Source of the DNA: Catenaria anguillulae PL171
Taxonomy: Eukaryota > Blastocladiomycota > Blastocladiomycetes > Blastocladiales > Catenariaceae
NCBI GenBank assembly: GCA_002102555.1
Contig: MCFL01000029.1
Span: forward strand, 186,001-250,000
DNA length: 64,000 nt
Direction: 5' to 3'
The position numbers and the translations under genes were made by a program. The notes under the pieces were generated by a model, which was given only the letters and a program-made list of their open reading frames with translations, did no database searches and was not told the origin of the DNA. Shown here in pieces: positions 1-10,376 of this stretch; position 1 is the stretch's first letter, and each line of letters begins with the position of its first letter.

Positions 1-122
1 GTGGAAGGTCAGTCGAAGCTTTGCGGAACACTGACTCATTCGGGGACGCCGGAATGCCAGGGATGACGCTCCCCAGGAAAATCAATCAATGATAAATCCT
101 GCTCTCACAAGCACCCAAAGCC

Positions 123-1325
123 ATGGCAACGTCGTCGTCATTCTCGCTCAAGGACGTGGCCACTACGGGCGTGGCCGTTGCTGCCTCGCTCGCGGCCCTC
201 TACTCTGTTCTGTCGCTGTCGGTGCGTCTCGACTTGGCCCAGGACGAGCACGACCGCCGCCGCCGCCGCCAAGCTGAATCTCAGCCGCCAAAATCGTCAC
301 TGTCTCCTCGCCACAAGCACCGCCGCCGCAAGTCGGCCGCCGCCGCGGTCGATCAATCCGTCGGCCCCGACCGCATGGGCGCCTTGCCAGGCGACTCTGT
401 CTTGCTGCACTCGTCAACCGTGACCGCAAGTGACACACACGTGCCGATTCCTAGCGTTCCACCACCGTCCATGGTGTCTGCACTCGCGCCACCGTCTGGA
501 TCTGCGTTTCTCGACGACTCTTCCATTGCCATGACCTCGACTGCAGACGACCCGCTTTTGCGCCTGTCGCAACTGGACCAGCCCACACTCGATTCTGAGC
601 TGGCGCGCACAGACGCAAAACTGCGGCGGCTGCTCAAGCGCAAGGAAAAGCTCGAGCTGCGCCGCAACCAATTGTCGGTCCATCAAATGCGCATTGTGTC
701 GCCAGTGCCACCTACATCTGCCGTCGTCGATGACCCATCCATTGCACCAAGCGTCACGCTGCCGCACACGGGGTCCCGGGTGGCGTCTGGGTCACAGATT
801 CGGCCATTGACGGCCGACGAGCGCATCTTGTTTGGGCTGCCGCCCATGGGCGTGGGCGGTGGGGTGCCCACGCCGCCTTCGGCCGAGGGCGAGCAGAGTC
901 ACGCGTCGTCGAACGGGCGCAACAGGCGCGATTCTGTGTCGGTGTCAACGTCCACTTCAACCGGATCAACCGACTCTGCATCGGGGGATGGAGCGGTCAC
1001 GCAATTGGGTCGCACGCAGCCGCAGGTGCACATTTCACTCGGAGTGTCGTCCGTGTCGTCAGAACACAATGAGCTGGATGCGGCGGCGGCCACATCGTCG
1101 TCGTCGTCGACTTCGAGCTCGTCGGCCGCGGCCGAGGCCGAGTTGCCCATTGAAGAAGACGATGTGGTGAATGAAGAAGAAGATGACGATGATGATTCGG
1201 ACGTGCTGTCGAGCATTTCGGACACGTCGGCGGGAATGGAGTCTGTGATATCGGACACATCGCTTGGGTCGGATTTCTCCTTCTTGTCGGATGCGCGGTA
1301 TGGTCTGTTCCACCAACATGGATGA
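123..1325 (+). CDS. Membrane-anchored coiled-coil protein of unknown function
   Basis: A single uninterrupted 400-codon frame starts at an ATG in good context (ccATGg). I do not recognise the family. Residues about 12-34 form one hydrophobic, alanine-rich segment that could be a membrane anchor or signal anchor. It is followed by an arginine-rich stretch (about 45-75), which would suit a positive-inside cytosolic side. Residues about 155-190 are rich in Leu, Lys, Arg and Glu with heptad-like spacing, a probable coiled coil. The last 60 residues hold a strongly acidic block of Glu and Asp (about 345-365) and then Ser/Asp-rich sequence. Most of the rest is low-complexity Ser/Pro/Thr. An organelle or ER tether is possible, but nothing in the sequence proves it. 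Confidence 0.7.
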   Translation: MATSSSFSLKDVATTGVAVAASLAALYSVLSLSVRLDLAQDEHDRRRRRQAESQPPKSSLSPRHKHRRRKSAAAAVDQSVGPDRMGALPGDSVLLHSSTVTASDTHVPIPSVPPPSMVSALAPPSGSAFLDDSSIAMTSTADDPLLRLSQLDQPTLDSELARTDAKLRRLLKRKEKLELRRNQLSVHQMRIVSPVPPTSAVVDDPSIAPSVTLPHTGSRVASGSQIRPLTADERILFGLPPMGVGGGVPTPPSAEGEQSHASSNGRNRRDSVSVSTSTSTGSTDSASGDGAVTQLGRTQPQVHISLGVSSVSSEHNELDAAAATSSSSSTSSSSAAAEAELPIEEDDVVNEEEDDDDDSDVLSSISDTSAGMESVISDTSLGSDFSFLSDARYGLFHQHG

Positions 1326-2238
1326 GGTGTGTAAATAAGAGGCCCAAAGGGGGTGTTTTTTTTTTCTGATATGTGTGTTCCCATTCCCCCAAGAAATGGT
1401 CTCGCTCCTTCGTTGCCGAGCTGCTTTTCGTTTTTGTTGCGCCTGTCCTGTTTTCTTTTCTCTTGTCCCATTCTCTCAACGTGCTGCGGTATCCTCATCA
1501 AGAGCGTCTCTTTACTCTACAACTGTCACGGGATCATGACTGACTTGGAAGACAGCATTGTACAACTGCCAAGCACAAGCACGGTCTGTTGGCGGAGCTT
1601 GGGCGCAAGCAGGGCTCGTGGGCTAGAATGGGTCCTTGACAAGTGAATGCAATCCAATTCACAGGCACGTGGTCCGAGTCATGGCCATGACCAGCGAACG
1701 AACGAGTGTGCAGCGAACGCGAGCAACCAAGTGAGTGGTTTCTTTTGGTTTTCGTTTTTGAAGTACGTACATATCAGCCATCCAAGTCACCGTCGACGCA
1801 CCAGCCTCGTTTGCCTTTTGTCTTATGTGTGGCCGTGCCCGTCGATTGTTCAAAAGGAATTGGAACCGCTCAGAGAGCAGTGAGCTCGAGACTGTCTACA
1901 GTGTATACACTCCACTAACAAACCCCCCCATGAAGTTGCCCTATCCACCTCCCGACTTTGCGCAGACTGCTCCGACGACCCCGGCCCACTGTGCTCTGGC
2001 GTCCCGCCCACGCCCCATGACCTTTGCCGTCCGCTGCCTTTGCCTTTGCTGCTGCTTCCCGCCCGGCCGCCCTCCTTAATTTTTTGTCAACTATCTGGCC
2101 TTGCCGTGTGTGAGATCAAATTTCAACTCCACTCCACTCCACTGCTGCTGTACTCTATCTTCTTCCCTACCATTCTCATCTCATCTCATCTTAACCCCAT
2201 ACCTCCCACCATATCATCCCAAGACAACCATACCTAAG
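1326..2238. other. Intergenic region upstream of the PRL phosphatase gene
   Basis: No convincing coding frame. The stretch is pyrimidine-rich on the plus strand towards its 3' end (about 2080-2235, many CT, CCA and CTC runs), which is typical of a fungal promoter or 5' leader just before the ATG at 2239. No RNA gene or repeat is seen. Confidence 0.6.
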
Positions 2239-3219
2239 ATGGCCTTTGCTTCTGCCGCCGCCACCAAGACTACCATTACTGCTACGACCACGACCACCAC
2301 GACCACCACGACCACCCCGTCATCCACGACATCCACGTATATGTCCACGTCCACGTCCATGTCCATGTCACCCACCTCGTCTGCCTCTGTGTCCGCATCG
2401 ACCTCCTCGGCATCCACCATGACGCCCACACCGACTCATCCTCATCCGGCGCACCGCATCTCGCCCACGTCCTACCTGTCCAAGGTTTTTTCGCTCGTCG
2501 ACCACCCGGCCTCTGGCCTGCGCTTCCTCATTCTCGACTGCCCTTCGGACTCGACGCTGCCCTCGGTCCTCAAGGTCTTTTCCTCACACAACGTGACGGA
2601 CGTTGTGCGTGTGTGCGAGCCCACGTACGCCACAAGCACACTGGCCGCCGCAGGCATCCAAGTGCACGACTTGCCGTTCCAAGACGGTGGTGTGCCCAGC
2701 GCCCCACTCATTGCCAAGTACATGACCATTGTGAACGCGGCCCTGACAAAGTCCAAGGTGTCTGCGGCGGCGCAAAAGGGCGAGGGCGAGGGCGAGGCGC
2801 AGCCATGCACCGTGGCCGTGCACTGCATTGCCGGGCTCGGGCGCGCCCCGCTCATGGTCGCCCTGGCCCTGATTGAGTATGGCATGCCGCCACTCGACGC
2901 CATCACGTACATTCGCGCGCGGCGCAGGGGCGCGTTTAACACGGCACAGGTCAAGTGGATTGATGCGTACAAGCCACAAGGGTTGGCGGCACCCGCGGCC
3001 ACGGCGCTTGGGAAGCGCATGTTGGGGGATGTAGGGGTGGGCATGTTGCGTCGGTCGCGGTCGGTCGAGTCGGGCTCCAGCGGTGGCTCGAGTGGCAGGG
3101 GAGGGTTTATGGGCAACATGTGGAGAAAGATGGTTAGTTCCTTGTCCATGAGCAGGCGCAAGTCGCACCCTGGCGCACCCGCACCGGCGGCCGCGGCCGT
3201 TTTGCCTGCGAACGCCTAA
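2239..3219 (+). CDS. PRL-type (PTP4A-like) dual-specificity phosphatase
   Basis: 326 residues from the first in-frame ATG; the frame is open further upstream but has no ATG there. Residues 1-60 are a Thr/Ser low-complexity tail encoded by ACC/ACG repeats. The catalytic domain spans about 75-255. The signature HCIAGLGRAP carries the catalytic Cys at about residue 196 and the Arg six positions later. The Ala after the Arg and the following RRRGAFN block are diagnostic of the PRL/PTP4A family. The general acid is probably Asp149 in the FQDGGVPS loop. Animal PRLs are farnesylated through a C-terminal CAAX box and associate with membranes. This protein instead ends in an Ala/Pro-rich tail without a CAAX Cys, so membrane attachment, if any, must differ. 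A basic Ser-rich stretch (about 275-310) could serve that role. Single exon. Confidence 0.85.
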   Translation: MAFASAAATKTTITATTTTTTTTTTTPSSTTSTYMSTSTSMSMSPTSSASVSASTSSASTMTPTPTHPHPAHRISPTSYLSKVFSLVDHPASGLRFLILDCPSDSTLPSVLKVFSSHNVTDVVRVCEPTYATSTLAAAGIQVHDLPFQDGGVPSAPLIAKYMTIVNAALTKSKVSAAAQKGEGEGEAQPCTVAVHCIAGLGRAPLMVALALIEYGMPPLDAITYIRARRRGAFNTAQVKWIDAYKPQGLAAPAATALGKRMLGDVGVGMLRRSRSVESGSSGGSSGRGGFMGNMWRKMVSSLSMSRRKSHPGAPAPAAAAVLPANA

Positions 3220-3732
3220 CTACATGGACCCATGACACTTGGTTTGGCTTTGGCTTTGGCTTTGCCGGCGGTTGCAGCTTATTTACCTCGCGGCAATGGT
3301 TGCTCCATCACTCTGGTTTCCTGCATGGATCCGATTTTGTTCTCGTCGGGTTTTCTTCCATGTCTTGCTGAAATGTTTTGTTTCTTTTTGTCCATTTCGA
3401 ATGTTTTGGTTTCTTGTTGGCTCTTGTCTATTTTTCCTTGTCCTGTCCTGTATTATTATATTCCCCACTCATTTAGTCTTTCGCTACGTAACTGCGTTGC
3501 TGGCTTTGTTGTTTTTGACTTGGCGTGTCTGTGTCGGTCCATGTCCATGACATGACTTTGACGCCACTCACCTCATCCAACCAAACACGAAAAACAGTCT
3601 GTACCAAGCGCCGTCGCCGCGAACGATAAACATGATTGAGTGCAAAGCTCTCAGTTCAGTCTCTCTGCAATGCACAAAGACTCAGCGCACACTGTCTTAT
3701 CCCACCGCTTCACCAACAACACACAAAGTACG
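3220..3732. other. Intergenic region, T-rich
   Basis: The 3' region of the phosphatase gene and promoter of the next gene. It is rich in TTTG/TTTT on the plus strand between about 3240 and 3540, with no credible conserved protein in any frame. An earlier in-frame ATG for the next gene exists at 3670. Confidence 0.5.
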
Positions 3733-4653
3733 ATGTCGACCAGTCTGTCGGGCTCCTTCTCATCGGGCAACTCGTCGTCCGCGGCGCCGCTGCCCGCGGC
3801 CGTCCTGGCCGACCTGACCTCGGCCATCCCACACTCGCCGCCGGCGCCCGTGACCCCGTCCACCTTACTGGCCACACGCATCTCGCTGCCGTTTTACGCG
3901 GCCGTCAGCACCACGCGCCGGTCGGGCACAACGGCCGCCCATGCCTTGGCCCTGTCGCACGTATCTGAAACGGCACAATTCATCATTGCATACACGTCGC
4001 GCGGGGCACCCATTCTCAATGATCTGAAAGGCGCCAATGCCGCCGAACTGGTGTTGAGTGTGCCACCGCCGGGCACGTCGCTGGCAAGAGGCCAGCAGCC
4101 AAAGGTCATTCGGATTGAGGCGAAATGCTACTTGGCGTGCTCGCCCCAGTTGCTCATGCGGTTCCCGCCGCCAAGGGTGGCGGGCGACGAGGACCCCAGG
4201 TTGACGTGGGAGCGCGCGAGGTTGAGTGTGTTTGCGCGGTTGACGCCCGCTCAGCGCGCCACGTTGCTTTTGGGCGAAGGCCAAGGCCAAGTGGTGCCCA
4301 AGGAAATTGCAGATGCAAGCGAGACGCCTGCGGCCATGGCGGCCAGGATGTTGGGCGGGATGAGTTTGGCAGACGTGGTGGCGAGTCCGCCAATGTCGCC
4401 AAAGCAAACACATCGGAATGCCGCGGGATCAGCAGCGGGTGCCGCGGCCGCCGCCGGGGGGGCGGGGGCCGATGGGTTGAGTGATTTTGATCGTGCCCTC
4501 GATAACTTTGTGCTTGTTGTGTTCAAGCCTAGCAAGGTGGATGTGTTGACATATGGCGCGAGCGTGGCAGAGTTCAAGCGAGTCGTGTACACGGCTCCCA
4601 CGGGCAAGGGCGAGGGTGGGGCTCAGTGGAGTGTGGAGGAGGCGGCCGTGTGA
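3733..4653 (+). CDS. Pyridoxamine 5'-phosphate oxidase-like FMN-binding protein (PF12766/Alr4036 type)
   Basis: 306 residues from ATG 3733 (acgATGtc); an upstream in-frame ATG at 3670 would add 21 residues. Three segments follow the order of the Alr4036-like flavin split-barrel family. First comes an N-terminal strand pair (LLATRISLPFYAAVSTTRR then FIIAYTSRGAPILNDLKGAN), where family members contact FMN. Then comes a basic middle (PKVIRIEAKCYL, followed by an RLTWERARL helix and TPAQRATLLLG). Last is the C-terminal NFVLVVFKPSKVDVLTYG strand that closes the barrel. Low-complexity Ala/Gly inserts (about 225-250) interrupt it. The enzyme would act on a pyridoxine-like or other flavin-dependent substrate, but specificity cannot be read from the sequence. 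The match is by recognition of pattern order and not by a search. Confidence 0.55.
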   Translation: MSTSLSGSFSSGNSSSAAPLPAAVLADLTSAIPHSPPAPVTPSTLLATRISLPFYAAVSTTRRSGTTAAHALALSHVSETAQFIIAYTSRGAPILNDLKGANAAELVLSVPPPGTSLARGQQPKVIRIEAKCYLACSPQLLMRFPPPRVAGDEDPRLTWERARLSVFARLTPAQRATLLLGEGQGQVVPKEIADASETPAAMAARMLGGMSLADVVASPPMSPKQTHRNAAGSAAGAAAAAGGAGADGLSDFDRALDNFVLVVFKPSKVDVLTYGASVAEFKRVVYTAPTGKGEGGAQWSVEEAAV

Positions 4654-4856
4654 GCGGTGGTGTTCACGAATCGGAAGGTCAATTTTGTGGGTTTTTTTTT
4701 GTTTTTGTTCAATGTGTTTTGGTCCCCGGGCCGTTTCTCTCTCAATGCACTCGCTTGTGTGTGGATTTATGCCGAAAGAAGAGAGATTGAATGTCAACAT
4801 ACTATGTACTGTACCAGGAAACGACAAAGAAAACGTCTCAATCACACAATGACATC

Positions 4857-6345
4857 TCAACCAACTCGCTTGACAATCGAAACAACATCCTCGTCCATGA
4901 GCACATGATCGCGGCCCACCTTTTGCGGGTTGTGCTTGACGGACCGACCCCACACAAGCGCACTAGCGACAGGACAGCATAGTACATCCAGTCAGCAACG
5001 CGGTCATTGCACATTCACACAACATCGCTAAGACACATGAAAAAAACGTACTGAGAAAAGTTGTCCAAAATGGCTTTGTGGATATTGTTACAAAAGTCCT
5101 CGACCGTGGACGCGTCGCCGCGCAACACCACGGGCGCAGAGTAGTCGGGTGCTTGGCCCTTTGGCTTTGTGTAAATGCGGACAAGGCCAAGGTATTCCCA
5201 CATTTTGGCGAGCAGCTCGTCGTAGTTGAGGTCCCATTGCGACGAGATGGGAACACAGTGCGGGATTTTGGTGATGACGTCGAGTTCTTGGATGCTAATT
5301 GAGAGGGATTCACAAATGGGGGTCAGTGCGAGTCACCCAGTGCGAAAAAGAAAGGGCAAGGCGAAGACGTACGAGATTTGGTCAATCTTGTTGAGGACGT
5401 AGATGCATGGAATGTAGATGCGGTTACCCTCTGTTGACGAGAATGAGAATGGATGGTGAGCAACTTGGGCTCGGACAAGGAAGAGAAGCGTCGGAAAAAA
5501 GTACCAATGACATCAATCAAATCGTCGGCGGTCGCATCGTAGTTGAACCGAATGTCGGCATTGCTAGACAAGACAAGAATGCGATGAGACAGAAAGCGGA
5601 ATCAAATGAGCAAAGAAGCAAGCCAGGACGTACTGCATGCGATACTCTGAGCAAATACTCTTGACAATGTCCAAATCCAAGTGGGTCAAATTGCATGTGG
5701 CACTCATGCTAATGCCGCCCTTTTCCTTCTTTTTCAGGATGATGTTTGGGCGCGACTTGTTCAACCGAATGCCAAATCCTTCCAACTCCTTCTCAATCAA
5801 GCGCTTGTGCGTCAAGGGCTTGAGCACATCGAGCACAATAAAGATCAAGGAGCATGTGCGCGCCACAGCAATGACTTGGCGACCACGACCTTTGCCGTCC
5901 TTTGCGCCCTCAATAATGCCGGGCAAATCCAAAATCTGGATTTTGGCGCCCTTGTATTGAATAACGCCAGGCACTGTGGTCAGTGTGGTGAATTCGTAAG
6001 CGCCGACTTCCGAGTGTGTGCCCGTGAGTTTGGACATGAGCGTGGATTTGCCCACGGAGGGAAAGCCCACAAAGCCGACACGGGCCACACCCGTTTTGGC
6101 CACGTCAAAGCCAATGCCGGGCCCGCCGCCGCCCGATGACGGGGTGATGAGTTCGCGGCGCAGTTTGGCGAGCTTGGCCTTGAGCATGCCCAAATGGCCC
6201 GAGGTGGCCTTGTTCTTTTGGGTCTTGGCCATTTCGGCTGTGGTTGTTTGTTTGTGGGCAATGTGAGTGCCATGTGATGTGTGTGGCCGAAATTGGATGG
6301 ATGGGGCGTACCCTCAATGTCCTTGATCTTTTCGACAATGGACAT
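4857..6345 (-). CDS. DRG1: Developmentally regulated GTP-binding protein 1 (DRG1/Rbg1)
   Basis: Six exons read on the minus strand: 6312-6345, 5634-6237, 5517-5563, 5373-5430, 5052-5294 and 4857-4962. They total 363 residues, close to the usual 365-370. Donors are GTACG-like and introns are 70-89 bases. All landmarks of the OBG/DRG GTPase family are present: an N-terminal helical lysine-rich part ([13 protein letters not shown]), the P-loop GFPSVGKST, switch-region [11 protein letters not shown], the G3 motif DLPGIIEGA followed by [13 protein letters not shown], the NKID guanine-specificity motif at the exon 4/5 junction, and a C-terminal TGS domain (VRIYTKPKG to [10 protein letters not shown]). 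DRG1 with its partner Tma46/DFRP1 binds ribosomes and relieves stalls. A conserved Tyr before ALVWG is His here. The gene is divergent from the nucleoporin gene. Confidence 0.95.
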
Positions 6346-6777
6346 GGTGGCGAATGGTGGTGTGTGGGGTCAATGTAGAAACGAAGCAGCAGAAAAAAGC
6401 CGGAGGCACTGATGACAAGAGCGGAAGACTGAATCAAGCAATCAAGCAATCAATGATGCAAGTGCGGCGTTGGAACACATTCATTCATTCAAGCGGGCAA
6501 TTGCATAGATTGACAGCGTAGGCCGACAAGGCGTCGTCTTGAGGTTTGACTCTTGACTGGGTCGAGTCGAATAAGTAACGAGCGTCGAGTGTCAAGCGGG
6601 CAACCACAGGAAACAAACAGCAAACATTGCGAGGGGGTTACACGATCGGCGGGTCCATCGGCCATCGGCCGATCAAATTGTATCTGCACTGCACTGCACT
6701 ATTGATTAAATCCATGATCCAGTACAGCCCCCTGCTATTCCGTATTCGCCAAGTCACTCGACGCAATCGGCCGGAAA
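6346..6777. other. Shared divergent promoter region of DRG1 and the nucleoporin gene
   Basis: 432 bases separate two start codons pointing away from each other. It holds short direct repeats (caatcaagcaatcaagcaatcaa-like near 6430-6452 and cattcattcattc near 6478) but no clear TATA box and no coding frame. Confidence 0.5.
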
Positions 6778-9700
6778 ATGGGCGGACACATCAACCCACT
6801 ATGGGTCGCCAAGCAAAAGCGCAAGGCACAGGCCAAGCGCTTCCAATCCGCCCCTGTTCATGATCATGATCATGATCATGATGCGCAACTACAACCACAA
6901 CCACATACCCCGCCCTCTCGCTCCGCCTCTGCCCCTTCGCCTGATACCGATTTTGGCAGCACCAGCGCCGACCAAGAGCATCAAACGCCGCACATCCCAA
7001 ATGCACCGCTCCACCACCTCCTTCCGCAATGCTTCCAGACCTTTGCCCACCAGCACCTTTTCCAATCGCCGACTTCCGCCCCCGTCTCGGCTTCTGTCAG
7101 GGGCAATTCCAGTGCCAGTGACAGTGCCAGTGCCAACCCCGCGCAAGATGGCATCCTGCGCCCTGACCTGTTCCCAGACCACGCTCTCCAGGTCCGCGCC
7201 ATGTCGCCCGACACCATCGAGCGCCTGCTGGCCGAGGAAAAGATTTGGATCCGCAGGGACATCGAGGCCAGCCGCGGACGAGTCTTGACCATGGGCCCAC
7301 GTGAACTTGACCAGTGCATTGCCCAGGGTAAACGCAAGCGCACCACCTCGACATCGGCGTCGGCCACGGAGCCGCTCCATAAAGACACACAACCGCCAGC
7401 GGCAAAGCGACATGCGCGCAACCCATCGCCTCAACGTTTGTCGACGTTTACCATTGGAAGCGTAAGCCCACAGCGCCCACGCTCGCCTGCGCGCTCCCCA
7501 CCACGTGCGCCTGCTGCTGCAGCGGCCGCACCATCGTTCAACCTGCGTATGGGCATGGGCACGGATATCCAAATCTCCTTGCCGCCTTCGTCGCCGCCCC
7601 AGCCACCGCAGACCTTTCCCTTTGCATCCACTTCCTCATCTACTGGCGGCGCATTCAAGTTTGGCCTTGCTGCACCTGCACCCGCACCTGCACCTGCACC
7701 TGCACCAGGCGACAAGGAAGCAGACATGGACGTGGACCAAGGTGAAGACGCCACCCACGATACACAGCACGACGACACAATGTCAATTGCCAGCAGCGCA
7801 CACTCGTCCGACTCGGATTCGGACTCGGATTCAGATGCCCAAGACGCTGCCCAGCCAACGTATACTTTTCCAACGCCGGCACATTCGGGCGCACACGAAG
7901 CGGTGCGTGCGGCACCTGGACCTCGGTTCGAGTTCCCGACACCGGTACACTCGTCGTCCGCATCTGCACCTGCATCGCCACCGACCACGGCAGCAGACGC
8001 ACCCGCAGTAAACTCATGGAGCATGCTCAACTTTGCACGTCCTGCCGGATGGGCGTGTGCAGTGTGTGGCACCAATAACAAGATGGACGCGCAAAAATGC
8101 TGTGCGTGCGAAACGACGCGGCCAAGCACAGGGGCTCCACAGCAGGGGCCCGGCGGCAGTGGTGGCAGCGGGGGCAGTGACGGCGGCGCAGGCGCAAGTG
8201 CTGGAGCGGGTGGGGCTTCTGGATCGACCAATCCACGTGGATTTGTCATGGGCGGCAGCAGTGGCTCAACCGCCAGTGGCTCGTCGTCGTCTTCATCGGC
8301 CGCATCTGGTGCACCGGCTCCGGGTGGATTCACGTTTGGCTCGGCACGACCGGCCGGGACAGCAGCGGGAGACAACCCGTTTGCACAGCTTTTGGCGGCC
8401 AACAAGGGTCAGTGGACGTGCGATGCGTGCATGGTCAAGAACGCGGCTGACAAGAACAAATGTGTGTCGTGCGAAACCCCGAAACCAGGTGCAGCCGCAC
8501 CTGCCGCGGCGGCTCCGTCGGCGGCATTTGTTCCCCCACTGGCTGCACCTGCACCTGCACCTGTGCCTGCGTCCTCCGCACCCAATCCACTCGCAAGGTT
8601 CATGGCGCAGGCAAGCAACCAGTGGACATGTGACGTATGCATGGTCAAGAACGCGGCCGACAAGCAAAAGTGTGCTTCATGCGAAACGGCCAAGCCGGGT
8701 GCATCCGCAACAACAACAACAACAACGCCGGCTGTACCGCCCGCATTTGTCCCTCCACCTCCACCTGCACCTGCATCTGCGCCGCCAACCGCAACCCCGG
8801 AACCGAACCCGCTTGCTAGATTCACAGCCCAGTCGAGCAATCAGTGGACGTGCGACGCTTGCATGGTCAAAAATGCCGCTGACAAGAACAAGTGTGTTTC
8901 TTGCGAGACGCCCAAGCCGGGATCGGCATCGTCAAACTCCACTGCAGGGTCATCGAGTGGATTCGGGGCATTTGTGCCTCCAACATCAACCTCGTTTTCG
9001 TCCTCGTCAGGCACAACAAGTGGATTTGGCGCATTTGTGCCGCCAACGTCGTCCTCGTCGGTCGCGATCAGTGGATTTGGCGGATTTGTGCCTCCGTCCT
9101 CGTCACAAGCCAATCCGTCATCCGCGCCGCCCGCGTTTACGTTTGGATCCTCCGCACCGCCCTCGAGTTTGGCCACGTCGACGCCGCCGGCATTGAGTGG
9201 GTTTGCGTCCGGGTTCAAGTTTGGTTCGACCGCGGCCAACAAAGGCACCGATCACGTGCCCGCTTCAGCACCGGCCGAAGCGCCTGCGCCGTCATCGTCT
9301 TTGCCGACCGCCGAGTCCAACAACCCATTGGCCAAGTTTGCAGCGGCCAACGCCGGTGGCTGGACATGCAGTGAGTGTATGGTCAAAAACAAAAAGGACG
9401 CGAGCAAGTGCGTGTCATGCGAGACGCCAAAGCCCGGCTCCTCGTCGTCGTCGTCGTCGACGACGTCGGCGTCGTCAGGTGCAGTGGGTGGATTCGGCTC
9501 GGGGGCATTCGGCGCATTTGTACCCCCTACCTCGTCGTCTTCGACATCACAACCCACCACGTCGGCATTTGGCAACGCTGGCGCGTTTGGTGCGTTTACG
9601 CCGCCCGATCCGGCCACATCCGCCTCGGTGCCGATGCCCCCGTTTGGAGGGTTTGGGAACACGCCCACGTCGGGCGCACAGCCTGCATTTGGCACTTCGG

Positions 9701-10095
9701 CGGCCGGGAGCGCACCACCTGCTTCTGGATTTGGATTCAACTTTGGCAGTGCGAGGGCGTCCGCAGGTGTAGGCGCATCAGGCGGGTCGGCCGCTCAGAT
9801 TCCGCCAGGCAGTGGATTCGGGTCTGGGTTTGGCGGCCAAGGTTCGGGCGTGCCCGCGTTTGGAGGTGGCCGGGCAACGTCTCCGGGTGCCGGCGCAACG
9901 TCAGGTAGGATTGTGTTCTCGTTTGGTGGGACAACGGGCGGGTCGTCGTCGACACAACCGCCGACGAGTGAGGCTGGTGAGCACGAGCAATCCACCAGTG
10001 CCGGTTCGGACGTGCCTGCGTTTGGGGTTGGAAACGGGAATCGGATCAGGGACGATCCGGATAAGGACGAGGAGCCAAGGGATAATTCAATGTGA
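6778..10095 (+). CDS. FG nucleoporin with five RanBP2-type zinc fingers (Nup153-like)
   Basis: 1105 residues, single exon, ATG in context aaaATGg. The N-terminus (GGHINPLWVAKQKRKAQAK) is basic and possibly amphipathic, as in membrane-binding Nup1/Nup153 tails. Five zinc fingers of the W-x-C-x2-C-x10-C-x2-C type begin at about residues 425, 546, 616, 690 and 862. Fingers 2-4 are nearly identical to one another, evidence of recent internal duplication. Between and after them lie FG, FGF and GFGxF repeats in Ser/Ala/Pro-rich sequence, densest in the last 200 residues. An HDHDHDHD tract near residue 30 comes from a CATGAT repeat. Such fingers bind Ran in animal Nup153 and Nup358, and FG repeats bind transport receptors. 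The protein is expected at the nuclear basket. A run of Asp/Ser (about 340-360) is acidic. Confidence 0.85.
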   Translation: MGGHINPLWVAKQKRKAQAKRFQSAPVHDHDHDHDAQLQPQPHTPPSRSASAPSPDTDFGSTSADQEHQTPHIPNAPLHHLLPQCFQTFAHQHLFQSPTSAPVSASVRGNSSASDSASANPAQDGILRPDLFPDHALQVRAMSPDTIERLLAEEKIWIRRDIEASRGRVLTMGPRELDQCIAQGKRKRTTSTSASATEPLHKDTQPPAAKRHARNPSPQRLSTFTIGSVSPQRPRSPARSPPRAPAAAAAAPSFNLRMGMGTDIQISLPPSSPPQPPQTFPFASTSSSTGGAFKFGLAAPAPAPAPAPAPGDKEADMDVDQGEDATHDTQHDDTMSIASSAHSSDSDSDSDSDAQDAAQPTYTFPTPAHSGAHEAVRAAPGPRFEFPTPVHSSSASAPASPPTTAADAPAVNSWSMLNFARPAGWACAVCGTNNKMDAQKCCACETTRPSTGAPQQGPGGSGGSGGSDGGAGASAGAGGASGSTNPRGFVMGGSSGSTASGSSSSSSAASGAPAPGGFTFGSARPAGTAAGDNPFAQLLAANKGQWTCDACMVKNAADKNKCVSCETPKPGAAAPAAAAPSAAFVPPLAAPAPAPVPASSAPNPLARFMAQASNQWTCDVCMVKNAADKQKCASCETAKPGASATTTTTTPAVPPAFVPPPPPAPASAPPTATPEPNPLARFTAQSSNQWTCDACMVKNAADKNKCVSCETPKPGSASSNSTAGSSSGFGAFVPPTSTSFSSSSGTTSGFGAFVPPTSSSSVAISGFGGFVPPSSSQANPSSAPPAFTFGSSAPPSSLATSTPPALSGFASGFKFGSTAANKGTDHVPASAPAEAPAPSSSLPTAESNNPLAKFAAANAGGWTCSECMVKNKKDASKCVSCETPKPGSSSSSSSTTSASSGAVGGFGSGAFGAFVPPTSSSSTSQPTTSAFGNAGAFGAFTPPDPATSASVPMPPFGGFGNTPTSGAQPAFGTSAAGSAPPASGFGFNFGSARASAGVGASGGSAAQIPPGSGFGSGFGGQGSGVPAFGGGRATSPGAGATSGRIVFSFGGTTGGSSSTQPPTSEAGEHEQSTSAGSDVPAFGVGNGNRIRDDPDKDEEPRDNSM

Positions 10096-10376
10096 ATGAG
10101 TATTTTTATGGGCGCTTGTGTTAGATTTGACATGCAGGTTGGCGTTGGCGGTTTTTTTTCTCATATTGTTTGTTTCTTTTGTTACAATCTTACTTTTGTT
10201 AGGGTCAGCCGGAATTGACACATTCATTTATGCTCAATTCTTCGTACTTTCCCTGCTTGATACTTGAAAAAGAGAAGTCAATGTCGGAAAAAGTTATAAA
10301 TTATATACTGGGAATGACAACACACTCGCTCATCGCTCACTCGCCCACTGCGCTTCTGCTCCAGCGATGAACACAA

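Noticed and set aside
899-1501. Long minus-strand frames opposite the first gene
   Set aside because: They are shadows created by the Ser/Asp-rich codon bias of the plus-strand gene and include its 3' region.
6859-6882. CRISPR-like or regulatory repeat (CATGAT)n
   Set aside because: It is a simple tandem repeat inside the nucleoporin coding frame, read as His-Asp.
7431-8405. 324-codon minus-strand frame opposite the nucleoporin
   Set aside because: Composition (Ala/Gly/Pro) is what the reverse of a Ser/Ala/Pro-rich frame gives. No domain is present.
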